Assembly (NCBI GenBank): GCA_963774155.1
Contig: CAVZDW010000005.1
Coordinates: 1-64,000 of the forward strand
Reading direction: 5' to 3'
DNA from: DASSUW01 sp963774155
GTDB taxonomy: Bacteria; Actinomycetota; Thermoleophilia; Solirubrobacterales; Solirubrobacteraceae
DNA: 64,000 bases
How positions within the stretch are numbered: position 1 is the first letter of the stretch; each line of letters opens with the position of its first letter. Shown here piece after piece: positions 16,902 through 27,181 of this stretch. The position numbers and the translations under genes were made by a program. The notes under the pieces were generated by a model, which worked only from the letters and a program-made list of their open reading frames with translations, was not told the origin of the DNA and made no database searches.

Positions 16902-18905
16902 ATGCCGCCCTTCAAGCTGGACGCCGTCTACTCACCCACCGCCGATCAACCGAAGGCGATCGACGGCCTCGTCGAGGGGATCGAGTCGGGCGCCCGCGGC
17001 GTGACGCTGCTGGGCGCCACCGGCACCGGCAAGACGATGACCATGGCGGCGACGATCGAGCGCATGCAGCGGCCCGCTCTCGTCCTCGCCCACAACAAGA
17101 CGCTCGCGGCGCAGCTCTGCAACGAGTTCCGGACGTACTTCCCGCAGAACGCGGTCGAGTACTTCGTCTCGTACTACGACTACTACCAGCCCGAGGCCTA
17201 CGTCCCGAGCAAGGACCTCTACATCGAGAAGGACTCGGCGATCAACCAGGAGATCGACCGCCTGCGCCACGCCGCCACCGCGGCGCTGTTCGCGCGGCGG
17301 GACGTCGTGATCGTCGCGTCGGTCTCGGCCATCTTCGGCCTCGGCTCGCCGGAGACGTACAACGACAACTGCCAGATCCTGCTCAAGGGCGGCGAGGTGG
17401 ATCGCGACGAGCTGCTGCGCAAGCTCGTCTATCTCCAGTACAACCGCAACGACACCGCGCTCGGGCGCGGCACGTTCCGCGTGCGGGGCGACACGCTGGA
17501 GGTCTTCCCGGCCTACGCCGAGACGGCGTTCCGCGCGCTCCTGTTCGGCGACGAGGTCGAGCGCCTGCAGCACTTCGACCCGCTGACGGGCGAGCTGATC
17601 GTGGACGACCTGGAGCACGTCGCGATCTGGCCGGCCACGCACTACAACGTCAAGGAAGGGACGATGGAGCGCGCGGTCGACGAGATCGGGCGCGAGCTCA
17701 ATCACCGCACCGCGGAGCTCGAGGCGGAGGGCAAGCTGCTCGAGTCGCATCGCCTGCGCCAGCGGACGCAGTACGACATGGAGATGCTGCGCGAGGTCGG
17801 GTTCTGCTCCGGCATCGAGAACTACTCGCGGATCCTGGACGGCCGGCCGCCGGGCGCCCGGCCCTACTGCCTGATCGACTACTTCCCCAAGGACTTCGTC
17901 TGCTTCATCGACGAGTCGCACCAGACCGTGCCGCAGCTCGGCGCGATGCACGAGGGCGACCGCTCGCGCAAGACGACGCTGGTGGACTACGGGTTCCGGC
18001 TCCCGAGCGCCCTCGACAACCGGCCGCAGACCTTCGAGGAGTTCCTCTCCATCACACCGCAGCTGGTGTTCGTCTCCGCCACGCCCGGGCCGTACGAGCG
18101 CGAGCACTCGGCGGCCATCGTCGAGCAGATCGTGCGGCCGACGGGCATCGTCGACCCCGAGGTCGAGGTGCGCGAGACGCGCAATCAGATCGACGACCTG
18201 ATGCGCGAGATCCGCGCGCGGACCGAGCGCAACGAGCGCGTCCTCGTCACGACCTTGACGAAGAAGATGAGCGAGGACCTCACGGACTACCTGCTCGAGA
18301 TGGGCTTCAAGGTCCGCTACCTGCACTCGGAGATAGACACGCTGGAGCGGATCCAGATCATCCGCGAGCTCCGGCTCGGCGAGTACGACGTGCTCGTCGG
18401 CGTCAACCTCCTGCGCGAGGGGCTCGACCTGCCGGAGGTCTCGCTGGTGGCGATCCTCGACGCCGACAAGGAGGGCTTCCTCCGCGGCGAGACGTCGCTG
18501 ATCCAGACCATCGGGCGCGCGGCGCGCAACGTCGAGGGCAAGGTGTTGATGTACGCCGACAAGCAGACCGCGGCGATGCGCAAGGCGATCGACGAGACCG
18601 ACCGCCGGCGCGCGATCCAGGTCCAGTACAACCTCGACAACGGCATCACGGCGGAGACGATCGTCAAGGGGATCTCCGACATCAGCGAGTTCCTGATGGG
18701 GGACAGCAAGGTCCCGAAGTCCCGCCGCCGCAGGCGCGAGAAGCGCGTCGACATGACGCCGCACGAGATCGAGTCGACGATCGTGGAGCTCGAGGAGGAG
18801 ATGCTCGCCGCGGCCGAGGAGCTGCGGTTCGAGTACGCCGCGAAGCTGCGCGACGAGATCCGCGAGCTGCGGCGCGAGCTCGACGAGGCCGCGACCGCGT
18901 CGTAG
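16902..18905 (+). CDS. uvrB: Excinuclease ABC subunit B
   Basis: A 667-residue nucleotide-excision-repair helicase-like protein that verifies damage and loads UvrC. Walker A is GATGTGKTMT, the beta-hairpin region is VEYFVSYYDYYQPEAYVPS, the DEAD-like box is FIDESH, the SATPGPYE motif and motif VI QTIGRAARNVEGKVLMYADK are present, and the C-terminal UVR domain (EEEMLAAAEELRFEYAAKLR) recruits UvrC. The length is typical. ATG at 16902 gives the standard N-terminus. No SOS box was seen upstream, in contrast to uvrA. A short palindromic repeat begins 14 bases after the stop. Confidence 0.97.
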   Translation: MPPFKLDAVYSPTADQPKAIDGLVEGIESGARGVTLLGATGTGKTMTMAATIERMQRPALVLAHNKTLAAQLCNEFRTYFPQNAVEYFVSYYDYYQPEAYVPSKDLYIEKDSAINQEIDRLRHAATAALFARRDVVIVASVSAIFGLGSPETYNDNCQILLKGGEVDRDELLRKLVYLQYNRNDTALGRGTFRVRGDTLEVFPAYAETAFRALLFGDEVERLQHFDPLTGELIVDDLEHVAIWPATHYNVKEGTMERAVDEIGRELNHRTAELEAEGKLLESHRLRQRTQYDMEMLREVGFCSGIENYSRILDGRPPGARPYCLIDYFPKDFVCFIDESHQTVPQLGAMHEGDRSRKTTLVDYGFRLPSALDNRPQTFEEFLSITPQLVFVSATPGPYEREHSAAIVEQIVRPTGIVDPEVEVRETRNQIDDLMREIRARTERNERVLVTTLTKKMSEDLTDYLLEMGFKVRYLHSEIDTLERIQIIRELRLGEYDVLVGVNLLREGLDLPEVSLVAILDADKEGFLRGETSLIQTIGRAARNVEGKVLMYADKQTAAMRKAIDETDRRRAIQVQYNLDNGITAETIVKGISDISEFLMGDSKVPKSRRRRREKRVDMTPHEIESTIVELEEEMLAAAEELRFEYAAKLRDEIRELRRELDEAATAS

Positions 18906-18918
18906 GCGCGCGGCGGGA

Positions 18919-18956
18919 CGAACGTCAACCCCTCGCCGCCCTACCCAGCCGGGGTT
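18919..18956. repeat. Palindromic repeat family, copy 1 (internally deleted)
   Basis: This copy begins with the family's left end CGAACGTCAACCCC (18919-18932), which is joined almost directly to the inner part of the right arm, CCCTACCCAGCCGGGGTT (18939-18956). AACCCC pairs with GGGGTT to give a short hairpin. The last eight bases of the right end (GACGTTCG) are missing. It starts 14 bases after the uvrB stop; copy 2 starts 13 bases after the uvrA stop and shares the preceding GCGCGCGG. Confidence 0.75.
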
Positions 18957-18994
18957 CGCCTCACATCGCCACGCGCCACCACGTTCAACGAGCC

Positions 18995-19201
18995 ATGAAC
19001 ACCGAACGCGCCTACCAGGCGGTCAACGAGCGCGACGCCCGCTTCGACGGGGAGTTCGTCACGGCCGTGCGCACCACCGGCATCTACTGCCGCCCGAGCT
19101 GCCCGGCCCGCACGCCGCTGCGCCGCAATGTGAGCTTCTACGCGTCCGCGGAGGAGGCCCGCGCCGCCGGCTACCGGGCCTGCAAGCGCTGTCGACCGTA
19201 G
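18995..19201 (+). CDS. Ada-type zinc-binding domain, stand-alone
   Basis: Sixty-eight residues, NERDARFDGEFVTAVRTTGI then YCRPSCPA...FYAS...YRACKRCRP, form the Ada_Zn_binding domain with its four Cys ligands. In Ada it transfers methyl groups from DNA phosphotriesters to a Cys. In related actinobacteria this domain normally continues into an AraC-type HTH and an AlkA glycosylase. Here a TAG stop ends it at once, and the following sequence is the AlkA part in another frame. So it is either a truncated gene or half of a split gene. Confidence 0.75.
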   Translation: MNTERAYQAVNERDARFDGEFVTAVRTTGIYCRPSCPARTPLRRNVSFYASAEEARAAGYRACKRCRP

Positions 19202-19239
19202 CCTTCCTCGCCGCCCGCGCCGTCCCCGGGATCGAGGAG

Positions 19240-19959
19240 GTGGTGGACGGCGTCTACCGCCGCACCGTCCGCCTGGCCCACGGGCCGGCGGTGGTGACGC
19301 TGCGCGACGGCGGCGTCGCCTCCGACGGCGGCGTCGTCACCGCCGACCCGCGCGATCGCGCCGCCGCCGCGCTCGCGGCCTCCCGGCTCGCCGGCGCGGA
19401 TCCGTCGGCGGCCGACGCCTACCTGGCCGGCGACGACTGGCTCGGCCCGCTCGTGGCGGCCCGGCCGGGACTGCGAATGCCGGGGACGGTCGACGGGGGC
19501 GAGCTGGCGATCCGGGCGGTGCTCGGCCAGCAGGTCTCGCTCGCCGCGGCCCGCACGCTCGCGGCGCGGCTCGTGGCCGCGGTGGGGGAGCCGCTGCCCG
19601 AGCCGGTCGGCGGTCTCACGCACCTCTGGCCGGCGCCGGAGGCGATCGCCGAGGCGGCGCCCGGCATGGCCATGCCGCACTCGCGCCGGCGCACGGTCGC
19701 CGCGGTGGCCGGCGCGCTGGCCGCGGGGCTCCGGCTCGAGCCGGGCGGCGGCGTCGAGGCGCTGCTCGAGCTGCCCGGGATCGGGCCGTGGACGGCGAGC
19801 TACGTGGCGATGCGCGCGCTCGGCGACCCCGACGCCTGGCTCCCCACCGACCTCGGCGTCCGCCACGGGCTCGCGCGCATCGGCGCGCCGCCCGAGGCGG
19901 CGGAGGCGTGGCGCCCGCACCGCACGCATGCGGTGCGGCATCTGTGGGCTGCGTCATGA
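19240..19959 (+). CDS. AlkA-type DNA-3-methyladenine glycosylase, C-terminal part
   Basis: About 239 residues with the HhH-GPD glycosylase fold that removes alkylated bases. AIRAVLGQQVSLAAARTLA, the helix-hairpin-helix LLELPGIGPWTASYVAMRAL and the catalytic Asp in WLPTDLGVR are intact. Homology begins earlier, at FLAARAVPGIEEVVDG (from 19204), without a start codon there; GTG at 19240 is the first option. The AraC-type HTH and AlkA N-terminal domain that usually lie between this and the zinc domain are absent, so an internal deletion split an Ada-AlkA fusion. The catalytic core may still work. Confidence 0.7.
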   Translation: MVDGVYRRTVRLAHGPAVVTLRDGGVASDGGVVTADPRDRAAAALAASRLAGADPSAADAYLAGDDWLGPLVAARPGLRMPGTVDGGELAIRAVLGQQVSLAAARTLAARLVAAVGEPLPEPVGGLTHLWPAPEAIAEAAPGMAMPHSRRRTVAAVAGALAAGLRLEPGGGVEALLELPGIGPWTASYVAMRALGDPDAWLPTDLGVRHGLARIGAPPEAAEAWRPHRTHAVRHLWAAS

Positions 19960-19969
19960 TCGGGCGCGC

Positions 19970-20767
19970 ATGGACGTCTCCGCGCTGCTCGACTGGTACG
20001 CACGCGTAGCCCGCCCGCTGCCCTGGCGCGCCACGCGCGACCCGTACGCCCTGCTGGTCAGCGAGGTCATGCTGCAGCAGACGCAGGCCGCGCGGGTGGT
20101 CCCGTTCTACGAGGCGTTCCTGGCCCGCTTCCCCGACCCGGCCGCCCTGGCCGCCGCGGCGCCGCGCGACGTCCTGGCCGCGTGGAGCGGGCTCGGCTAC
20201 AACCGGCGCGCGCTCGCACTGCAGGCGGCGGCGCGCGTCGTCGCCGAGTCCGGCTGGCCCGAGGACCTGACCGAGCTGCCCGGCGTCGGCCCGTACACGG
20301 CGGCCGCCGTCGGCTCGTTCGCCTGGGACCGTCAGGTCGCGGCGGTCGACACCAACGTCCGGCGGGTCATCGGGCGCCACGGCGGGGCCGAAGCCGCGGA
20401 GCTGCTCCCGCCCGGCCGGGCGGCTGACTTCAACCAGGCGATGATGGAGCTCGGGGCCACCGTCTGCCGCCCGCGCGCGCCGCGCTGCGAGGCGTGTCCG
20501 GTCCGCTCCGGCTGCGCCGCGCACGCCGCCGGCGGCCCGGCGGCGACGCCGCGCCGGCGCGGCGCGGAGCGCTTCGAGGACAGCGACCGCTGGGCGCGCG
20601 GGCGGATCCTGGCGGCGCTCGTCCACGGCGATCCGCAGCCTCGGCTGGACCGCGAGCGGCGGGAGCGCGCGCTCGCCGGACTCGTGCGGGACGGATTGAT
20701 CGTCCGGGACGCAGAAGACGACGTTCGTCTACCCGGCCGTCAAGGCCCCACTACACGACTATCCTGA
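19970..20767 (+). CDS. mutY: A/G-specific adenine glycosylase (MutY), short form
   Basis: A 265-residue base-excision-repair enzyme that removes A opposite 8-oxoG. Seen are RPLPWRATRDPYALLVSEVM with the catalytic Glu, LQQTQ, the HhH TELPGVGPYTAAAVGSFAW, the catalytic Asp in AAVDTNVRRVIGR, and the [4Fe-4S] ligands C-x6-C-x2-C-x5-C (CRPRAPRCEACPVRSGC). It lacks the C-terminal NUDIX-like domain that recognises 8-oxoG and ends with a short winged-helix-like tail instead; this is known in actinobacterial MutY. It lies 10 bases after the AlkA frame. Confidence 0.88.
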   Translation: MDVSALLDWYARVARPLPWRATRDPYALLVSEVMLQQTQAARVVPFYEAFLARFPDPAALAAAAPRDVLAAWSGLGYNRRALALQAAARVVAESGWPEDLTELPGVGPYTAAAVGSFAWDRQVAAVDTNVRRVIGRHGGAEAAELLPPGRAADFNQAMMELGATVCRPRAPRCEACPVRSGCAAHAAGGPAATPRRRGAERFEDSDRWARGRILAALVHGDPQPRLDRERRERALAGLVRDGLIVRDAEDDVRLPGRQGPTTRLS

Positions 20768-20774
20768 GCGGCTG

Positions 20775-21419
20775 ATGGACCGAGATGCCATCGAACGCAG
20801 CGATTTTCCGGTCGGCCGGCGCGGCTACGACCCGTCGGCGGTCGACGCGCACCTGAGGCGCATCGCCGACGAGTTCGAGGCGCTGCGCGGCCGCGCCCCC
20901 GCGCCGGCGGCCCCGGCGCCGCTGTCGATCGGCACGTCCGAGCAGGTCCGCGCGATCCTCGAGGCGGCCGAGGCCAGCGCCGCCCAGCTGCGCGCCGGCG
21001 CCGAGCGGGAGGCCTCCGAGCACGTCGCCCGCGTGCAGGAGGCGGCGGGCGGCATGCTCGCGCGCCTCGACGAGCTCCGCGGCGAGCTGGAGGGACTGCT
21101 CGAAGGCCTGCGCGGCAGCGCCGAGCGCCTCAACGACGGTCTCACGGACCTTCAGGCCCAGGCCACCGGTCTCGGCGCGGCGGCGCGCCCGGCGCCGGAG
21201 CCCACCGCCCCCGCACCCGAACCCGTCGTGGAACCCGCGCCTGAGCCCGCGGCGGCGGTCAACGGCGCCGACGACGAGGCCGGCGCGCGGCTCATCGCGC
21301 TGAACATGGCGCTGAGCGGGACGCCGCGCGAGGAGACCGCGGCGTACCTGGCCGAGCACTTCGCGCTCGCCGATCCCGACGCGCTGCTCGACGACGTCTA
21401 CGAGCGAGCCGGTCGTTGA
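20775..21419 (+). CDS. DivIVA-domain coiled-coil protein
   Basis: A 214-residue protein. The N-terminus IERSDFPVGRRGYDPSAVDA, then HLRRIADEFEALR, is the DivIVA membrane-binding motif. A long coiled coil follows (about 55-130), then an Ala/Pro/Glu linker (about 135-160), and a conserved C-terminal piece, LNMALSGTPREETAAYLAEH, then ALADPDALLDDVY. Probably a polar or division-site scaffold. Its stop overlaps the TTG start of the M32 carboxypeptidase (TTGA). Confidence 0.78.
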   Translation: MDRDAIERSDFPVGRRGYDPSAVDAHLRRIADEFEALRGRAPAPAAPAPLSIGTSEQVRAILEAAEASAAQLRAGAEREASEHVARVQEAAGGMLARLDELRGELEGLLEGLRGSAERLNDGLTDLQAQATGLGAAARPAPEPTAPAPEPVVEPAPEPAAAVNGADDEAGARLIALNMALSGTPREETAAYLAEHFALADPDALLDDVYERAGR

Positions 21420-22942
21420 GCGGGCCTCCCGCAGAGCTCGCCGCGCTCCGCACGCGAATGGCCGAGCTGAGCGACCTGCACTCGATCAGCCGCCTGCTGT
21501 CCTGGGATCAGCAGGTGACGATGCCGCCGGCCGGCGCCGCTTCGCGCGCCGACCGCCTGGGCACCCTCGCGCTCACCATCCACGGGCGCGAGACGGCGCC
21601 CGAGCTCGGAGCCCTGCTCGACGTGCTCGAGCCGTGGGCGGCGGGGGAGGACCCCGACTCGGACGACGCCCGCCTCATCCAGTGGACGCGCCGCGACTTC
21701 GAGAAGTCCGTCCGCGTCCCCGCGAGGCTGGCGGCCGAGCTCGAGCGGGCCAAGGCGCTCGGCCAGCAGGCCTGGCAGGAGGCGCGCGCGGCAAACGACT
21801 TCGGGCGCTTCCGCGACGCCCTGGCCGAGCACGTCGACCTGCGGCAGCAGTACGTCGCCTGCTTCGAGGGCTACGCGCACCCGTACGACGCCCTGCTCGA
21901 CGACTTCGAGCCCGGCCTCACGACGGCCGAGCTGCGCCCGCTGCTGGCGGAGCTGCGCGACGCGCTCGTGCCGCTCGTGGCCGCCGCCGGGAATCCCGGG
22001 CAGCCGCGCAACGACGGCGCGTTCCACGGGACGTTCGACGCCGGGTCCCAGCGCATCGCCGTGCTCGAGGTCCTCGAGGGGATCGGCTACGACCCCGACG
22101 CCTGGCGCCTCGATCCCGCGCTGCATCCCTTCGCCTCCAGCCTCTCGCCCGACGACGTCCGCCTGACCACGAAGTACGACGAGTCGGACTTCGCCGTCGC
22201 GCTCTACTCCGCGCTCCACGAGTTCGGTCACGGGCTCTACGAGGCCGCCGTCGACCGCTCGCTCTTCCGCACGACGCTCGACGACCCGGTCTCGCTCGGC
22301 GTCCACGAGTCCCAGAGCCGCATGTGGGAGAACATCATCGGCCGCTCGCGCGCGTTCTGCGCCTGGCTGCACCCGCAGATCGCCCGCAGCCTCCCGGGCG
22401 CCCTCAACGGGCTCGACCCCATCGGCCTGTACCGCGCGGTCAACACCGTCCAGCCGTCGCTCATCCGCACCGAGGCGGACGAGACGACCTACAACCTCCA
22501 CATCGTCCTGCGCTTCGAGCTCGAGCTGGCGCTGACCGACGGCACCCTCTCCGTCGACGACCTCCCGGCGGCGTGGGACGCGGGCATGCACCGGCTGCTC
22601 GGCGTGGAGGTCCCCGGGCCGGCCGACGGCGTTCTCCAGGACGTCCACTGGAGCGTCGGGCTGCTCGGCTACTTCCCCACGTACACGCTCGGGAACCTGA
22701 TCGCCTCGCAGCTCTGGGAGCGCCTCGTCGAGGACCTGCCGGAGGTCGACGAGCTGCTCGAGCGCGGCGACTTCGCGCCGATCCGCGAGTGGCTGCGGGT
22801 CAACGTGCACCGCCACGGGCGCAAGTTCTACCCGCGTGAGCTGCTGCGCCGCGTGACCGGCGAGGATCTCCGCGTCGACCCCTTCCTGCGCTATTTGCGC
22901 GAGAAGCTGGCCGACTCCGGTGTCCTCGCCCGCACCGCTTGA
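21416..22942 (+). CDS. M32-family metallocarboxypeptidase
   Basis: A 508-residue cytosolic carboxypeptidase of the Taq/thermostable M32 family. The zinc site is ALHEFGHGLYE (HExxH) with the downstream Glu in GVHESQSRMWEN. The family motif YFPTYTLGNLIASQLW and C-terminal FLRYLREKL are present. The TTG start overlaps the preceding DivIVA-like gene's stop. Length is normal for the family (about 500). Its last codons overlap the -35 element of the uvrA promoter. Confidence 0.92.
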   Translation: MSGPPAELAALRTRMAELSDLHSISRLLSWDQQVTMPPAGAASRADRLGTLALTIHGRETAPELGALLDVLEPWAAGEDPDSDDARLIQWTRRDFEKSVRVPARLAAELERAKALGQQAWQEARAANDFGRFRDALAEHVDLRQQYVACFEGYAHPYDALLDDFEPGLTTAELRPLLAELRDALVPLVAAAGNPGQPRNDGAFHGTFDAGSQRIAVLEVLEGIGYDPDAWRLDPALHPFASSLSPDDVRLTTKYDESDFAVALYSALHEFGHGLYEAAVDRSLFRTTLDDPVSLGVHESQSRMWENIIGRSRAFCAWLHPQIARSLPGALNGLDPIGLYRAVNTVQPSLIRTEADETTYNLHIVLRFELELALTDGTLSVDDLPAAWDAGMHRLLGVEVPGPADGVLQDVHWSVGLLGYFPTYTLGNLIASQLWERLVEDLPEVDELLERGDFAPIREWLRVNVHRHGRKFYPRELLRRVTGEDLRVDPFLRYLREKLADSGVLARTA

Positions 22943-22966
22943 CACGAACGTCCGTTCCCCTATCTA
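22939..22966 (+). promoter_or_regulatory. uvrA promoter with SOS (LexA) box
   Basis: A -35 hexamer TTGACA (22939-22944) is followed after 16 bases by TATCTA (22961-22966). The spacer holds GAACGTCCGTTC (22946-22957), an exact GAAC-N4-GTTC dyad, the Gram-positive/actinobacterial LexA box. A repressor bound there would block RNA polymerase directly, so uvrA should be DNA-damage inducible. The -35 lies in the end of the M32 gene. Confidence 0.8.
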
Positions 22967-22982
22967 TCATCGGAGCGGTCTT

Positions 22983-25871
<2,889 letters not shown>

Positions 25872-25883
25872 GCGCGCGGTCGA

Positions 25884-26087
25884 CGAACGTCAACCCCGGC
25901 TGGGTAGGGAAGCGAGGGTTTCGGCCGCGCTCGTCGTCCGTGGCGAGATTTCCCGCGATATGCGGCAGTAACGTCGCCACGACTTGCGTCGCTGGCGACG
26001 TTAGTCGTCGCTATGCGGAACAACTCGCCAGGGACCGCCGGCGAGGCCGGCTCCCTCACCGCCCTACCCAGCCGGGGTTGACGTTCG
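25884..26087. repeat. Palindromic repeat family, copy 2 (full-length, about 204 bp)
   Basis: The element has perfect 26-bp terminal inverted repeats (25884-25909 and 26062-26087) starting CGAACGTCAACCCCGGC. The whole interior is also an imperfect palindrome around 25986: TAACGTCGCCA on the left pairs with TGGCGACGTTA on the right, with TGGCGAG and ATA/GCG blocks between. It contains no gene. It starts just after uvrA. No flanking target duplication was found. As RNA it could form one long stem; as DNA it resembles a MITE or REP-type element. Confidence 0.8.
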
Positions 26088-26330
26088 GAATTGTGCGGCC
26101 ACCCGTACCGACGTCTGAAGAGCCGCGGCGTACGATCCGCGACGTCATGATTGATCGCGGACGCTCGTAACCCAGCACTGCCTCGCGCCGCGGCCCTGTG
26201 CCGCGTGCCCGCGTGCTCCGGCCGTCCGCCCCTTGACATAGACGTCCTCTCCGCCGCCCACCGACGGTTGCCGCGGAGAGTGCGGACCGGCCGCTCCACC
26301 GCCTCACCGTGTCAGAACGAGGAGCGCCAG
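26088..26330. other. Intergenic region without recognised gene
   Basis: No convincing reading frame, tRNA or known riboswitch. A TTGACA at 26233 lacks a matching -10 at the right distance. A small dyad TCCGCGA/TCGCGGA occurs near 26131-26160. The last 20 bases hold the GAGGAG ribosome-binding site of the following small gene, so the region probably carries its promoter. Confidence 0.4.
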
Positions 26331-26468
26331 ATGTCACGCCACGCCAAGAGCAATCGCCAGCCGCGTCGTCAGCCGCAGGAGCGCCACCCGCAGTTCCGCC
26401 CGCCGGCGCCGCGCATCAACCGCCCGGTGCAGCACCGCCGCCTCCCGGCGCAGTACCGCCGCAGCTGA
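26331..26468 (+). CDS. Small basic Arg/Gln/Pro-rich protein, 45 residues
   Basis: ATG at 26331 follows a good GAGGAG at eight bases. The product starts MSRHAKSNRQPRRQPQERHP and ends PVQHRRLPAQYRRS; it has no acidic residue except one Glu, a calculated charge well above +10, and no hydrophobic segment. It is followed by a strong GC hairpin. Function unknown; a nucleic-acid-binding or ribosome-associated role is a guess from composition alone. Support rests on the RBS, the hairpin after the stop, and the absence of any other gene here. Confidence 0.45.
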   Translation: MSRHAKSNRQPRRQPQERHPQFRPPAPRINRPVQHRRLPAQYRRS

Positions 26469-26484
26469 GACTTCCCGGACCGAG

Positions 26485-26508
26485 GGGCCGCGCCCCAGGG
26501 CGCGGCCC
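26485..26508. terminator. GC-rich hairpin between convergent genes
   Basis: GGGCCGCGCCC (26485-26495) pairs perfectly with GGGCGCGGCCC (26498-26508). There is no T-tract. It lies between the convergent 45-residue gene and the MBL-fold gene and could stop transcription from both sides. Confidence 0.5.
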
Positions 26509-27114
26509 TCAGCGGCTCTCGCCGCGGCGGACGCGGGCGATGATCGCGTCGATCCGCCGCCGTGCGTCGACCCGGTCCGTGCTCGCGTAGCCGGGGTGGC
26601 CGGCGGGCGCGGCCCAGGGGACCAGCAGGTCGTACTCGAGCTCGCGGACCAGCTCGAGGCTCTCGAGGAACCGCTCGCGGTCGCTGCCGGAGACGTCGAG
26701 CGCGGCGACCCACTCGTCGCCGTCGAGGTAGATCGAGTCGCCCGTGAAGAGCGCACCCTCCCAGAGAAACGCCGTCGCGCCCGGCGTGTGGCCGGGGATC
26801 GGGATCAGCTCGAAGTCCCCGTCGAGCGTCTCGCGCCCGGCGAACGTGCCGTCGACGCTCAAGCGTTCCTCGGCCAGGGCGCGGTCGTCCTCGTGGACGA
26901 GCGTCGGGGCATCGAGCTCGCCGGCGAACATCGCCTCGTGCCAGTGGTTCAGGTACCGCGCGCTGACGTCGCCGAGCCCGGCGGGCACGCCGGCGCCGTA
27001 GACGAGCAGGTTGCCCGGCGAGCGCTCGAGCACGTACGAGCGCACGACCAGGGAGGGCGCGAACGGAAGCGGCTGCGGCGCCGTCGCGGTCATGGCTGGG
27101 GTCACGGTTTCCAT
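26509..27114 (-). CDS. MBL-fold hydrolase-like protein with altered metal motif
   Basis: About 201 residues with a metallo-beta-lactamase fold: LIPIPGHTPGATAFLWEG and ALFTGDSIYL are the second and third metal motifs. The first motif, normally H-x-H-x-D-H, reads HWHEAM, so the Asp-His pair for metal site 2 is missing; activity may need one metal or be lost. The start is uncertain: ATG at 27114 or 27093 are both possible, and 27159 is less likely because it approaches the divergent corA start. No operon partner. Confidence 0.75.
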   Translation of the reverse strand: METVTPAMTATAPQPLPFAPSLVVRSYVLERSPGNLLVYGAGVPAGLGDVSARYLNHWHEAMFAGELDAPTLVHEDDRALAEERLSVDGTFAGRETLDGDFELIPIPGHTPGATAFLWEGALFTGDSIYLDGDEWVAALDVSGSDRERFLESLELVRELEYDLLVPWAAPAGHPGYASTDRVDARRRIDAIIARVRRGESR

Positions 27115-27181
27115 GTCGTTCCGAGCGTAGGAGCGCCGCGTCCGCGTTCCCATCGGCAATTCGACCTAGGACCGCAGGCGG

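Noticed and set aside
26076..26090. Outward -35 (TTGACG) carried by the repeat element ends
   Set aside because: No -10-like hexamer follows at a suitable distance at any of the copies, so the ends do not form outward promoters here.
26233..26238. TTGACA as promoter of the 45-residue gene
   Set aside because: No acceptable -10 hexamer lies 15-19 bases downstream.
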